Below, piece by piece: positions 62,725 to 64,000 of a stretch of DNA of 64,000 bases. A program made the translations under genes and the position numbers. How positions within the stretch are numbered: position 1 is the stretch's first letter; every line of letters starts with the position of its first letter. Source of the stretch: Metridium senile (taxonomy: Eukaryota; Cnidaria; Anthozoa; Actiniaria; Metridiidae). The DNA lies in assembly GCA_949775045.1 (NCBI GenBank), contig OX459101.1, positions 5,814,894 to 5,878,893 on the forward strand. Direction: 5' to 3'. The notes beneath the pieces were generated by a model. The model worked only from the letters and a program-made list of their open reading frames with translations, was not told the DNA's origin and did not search any database.

Positions 62725-64000
62725 AAAAATCATTAATATCATTCCACCTTATTCATTAGTTTTAATGGTTTGAGTATTTTAGTATTTTAATTAATTAATG
62801 AAAACTAAGATAGCATAACCTCCTTCAATTGTGTTCTATCAATAAGCTTTTGATTTAAAAATGCACCGAGCCAGTTCCCTGCACATTTTCTATTCATATC
62901 ATTCCTTTTATCAAATACGACTCCCAATAGACAACTAATTAGTGAGATTTCAAAAGCCGTTATTTTATTTCTTAACTCAAATCATGTGTCTTTGTTAGAA
63001 TAGGATTAAATCATTGTTTTTTTGTGAGAAAACCAGTTCTCAAGTGTGAAATAAATTAGTTACATACCTCAAATGTTCGGCTATAAGCCTATATATCCCG
63101 CGGGCCGGTATATGGCTTATAGCCTCTATTCTCGGTATGTAACTCTTACTTATTCATAGATCCATTGTGTTCTGTCTTAGTTACTGTTGCTTTGTCCGAC
63201 AAGCCAAATATGTTTTTCTCAATTAATACAGCACGAATATACACACTGTCAGATTGATAAAAACTTTATAAGTCTGTCTTGGAATTTTTGTATTCTAAGA
63301 GAACGTTAGGCAAAAAAAAGTAAATGTGTTAAATCTTTCCGAAATCTACAATGTTTGTCGGACATTCTATATTCCAGTGGGACTACTGTGCAATTGTTTC
63401 ATGTTCACTCAAGCAAATTGTGGATCTATGAATTATATATGGCATCAAAAGACCTAACTCAATAAGCATTTTATTTTATTGTTTTTGCAAGCAGGTCCGT
63501 ACACCTTGTTGAACGGGCCGGACAGCTTTTTACAGCCCATTCAACAAAATACGTACGGCCCCCATCACATGACTTAATATTTGTCTGCATATTTTTTTAA
63601 GGGTGGACGAGTGGGAAAATACGTTTATATGATAATTAGTATTAACTAATGTTTCACTCTCTGTAAAAAAAAAACTGTTAACAGCATCTTAGTAATGAGT
63701 CATAGATGAGTTAAAATATAGCAGGAGCAGGACTGCATCAGGATCCAGTAAAAATATCCAGCAATATTTTGCTTAAGTTTATAATATAGGACAAAATACT
63801 TTTTTCTGACAATTCAATCATAATAAATAACTTATTACACAGTTTGATGTCTAAAATGTCTTGTTATTTAATTACTGGTCAACTTGTATTTTGACTCACC
63901 TTAAAAAGCTCACAATAAATAAATAAATAAAATAAATCACTTTTTAAAGTCTCAATGTATTTAGAAATATAAATATAAATAAGTATATACTGATAGAAAA
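62725..64000. other. Window end: AT-rich non-coding DNA
   Basis: Two short palindromic repeats are seen: 63085-63145 (ggctataagcc..ccgcgggccggtatatggctta) and 63492-63560 (caggtccgtac..gtacggcccc). No exon is recognised; if the mind bomb-like gene continues, this is intron. Confidence 0.5.

Overview
The window is from a metazoan nuclear genome. Genes are split by phase-1 GT-AG introns. The exons encode animal extracellular modules (sushi/CCP, HYR, LDL-receptor YWTD propeller, EGF, ephrin-receptor-like Cys-rich) and a mind bomb-like E3 ligase. The AT-rich DNA between exons is packed with DNA transposons, a LINE fragment and a Penelope-like retroelement. The repeat style (inverted-repeat elements with caggaaaccc, gaggttg or ggccggttg tips) recalls anthozoan cnidarians, but that assignment is an inference.

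Layout. (1) 214-11591, + strand: thirteen exons of a type I receptor whose 5' end lies outside the window. They encode CCP x3, HYR, CCP x2, HYR x2, CCP, a 152-residue domain with a furin-like RRKR site, a GCC2/GCC3 Cys-rich module, a TM helix and a Tyr-containing tail with tandem MNVDG repeats. (2) 11592-20236: intergenic DNA with simple repeats, a palindromic Penelope-like GIY-YIG fragment, and a LINE reverse-transcriptase fragment split by two MITEs. (3) 20249-55082, + strand: a second receptor, paralogous at its C-terminal end. It has a signal-peptide exon, then a 23.4-kb first intron, then YWTD propeller, EGF, three near-identical HYR exons, the same Cys-rich module, TM helix and tail. The ten exons join in phase to a 720-codon frame. 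(4) 57763-59645, + strand: the first two exons of a mind bomb-like (Mib_HERC2 + ZZ) gene that runs out of the window. (5) 59646-64000: intron or intergenic DNA with an element carrying a RecQ-like fragment between 9-bp target duplications.

The most unusual structure lies in the first intron of gene 2. It is a 4.33-kb unit present as two apparently identical head-to-tail copies (22143-26473 and 26474-30804). Each copy is bounded by short inverted repeats (CTGAG..CTCAG). Each encodes, convergently, an HUH-endonuclease/SF3-helicase Rep protein of CRESS-DNA-virus type and a Tc1/mariner-type DD34E transposase. Between the two genes lies a non-coding block with four copies of an iteron-like motif and a strong hairpin. 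A 272-273-bp MITE flanks the tandem pair on both sides in direct orientation, and the whole assembly sits between TA dinucleotides.

This assembly is the inner part of a nest. Positions 21683-37546 form an insertion flanked by 8-bp GGTTTGCT duplications, and a paralogous unoccupied site exists at 43004-43011. Inside it are the Rep assembly and a 6.2-kb element with a 7-bp GCTAGCC duplication. The latter carries a foldback element built of 21-bp minisatellite arms and an ATT-flanked element, and the ATT-flanked element is in turn split by a TTAA-flanked foldback.
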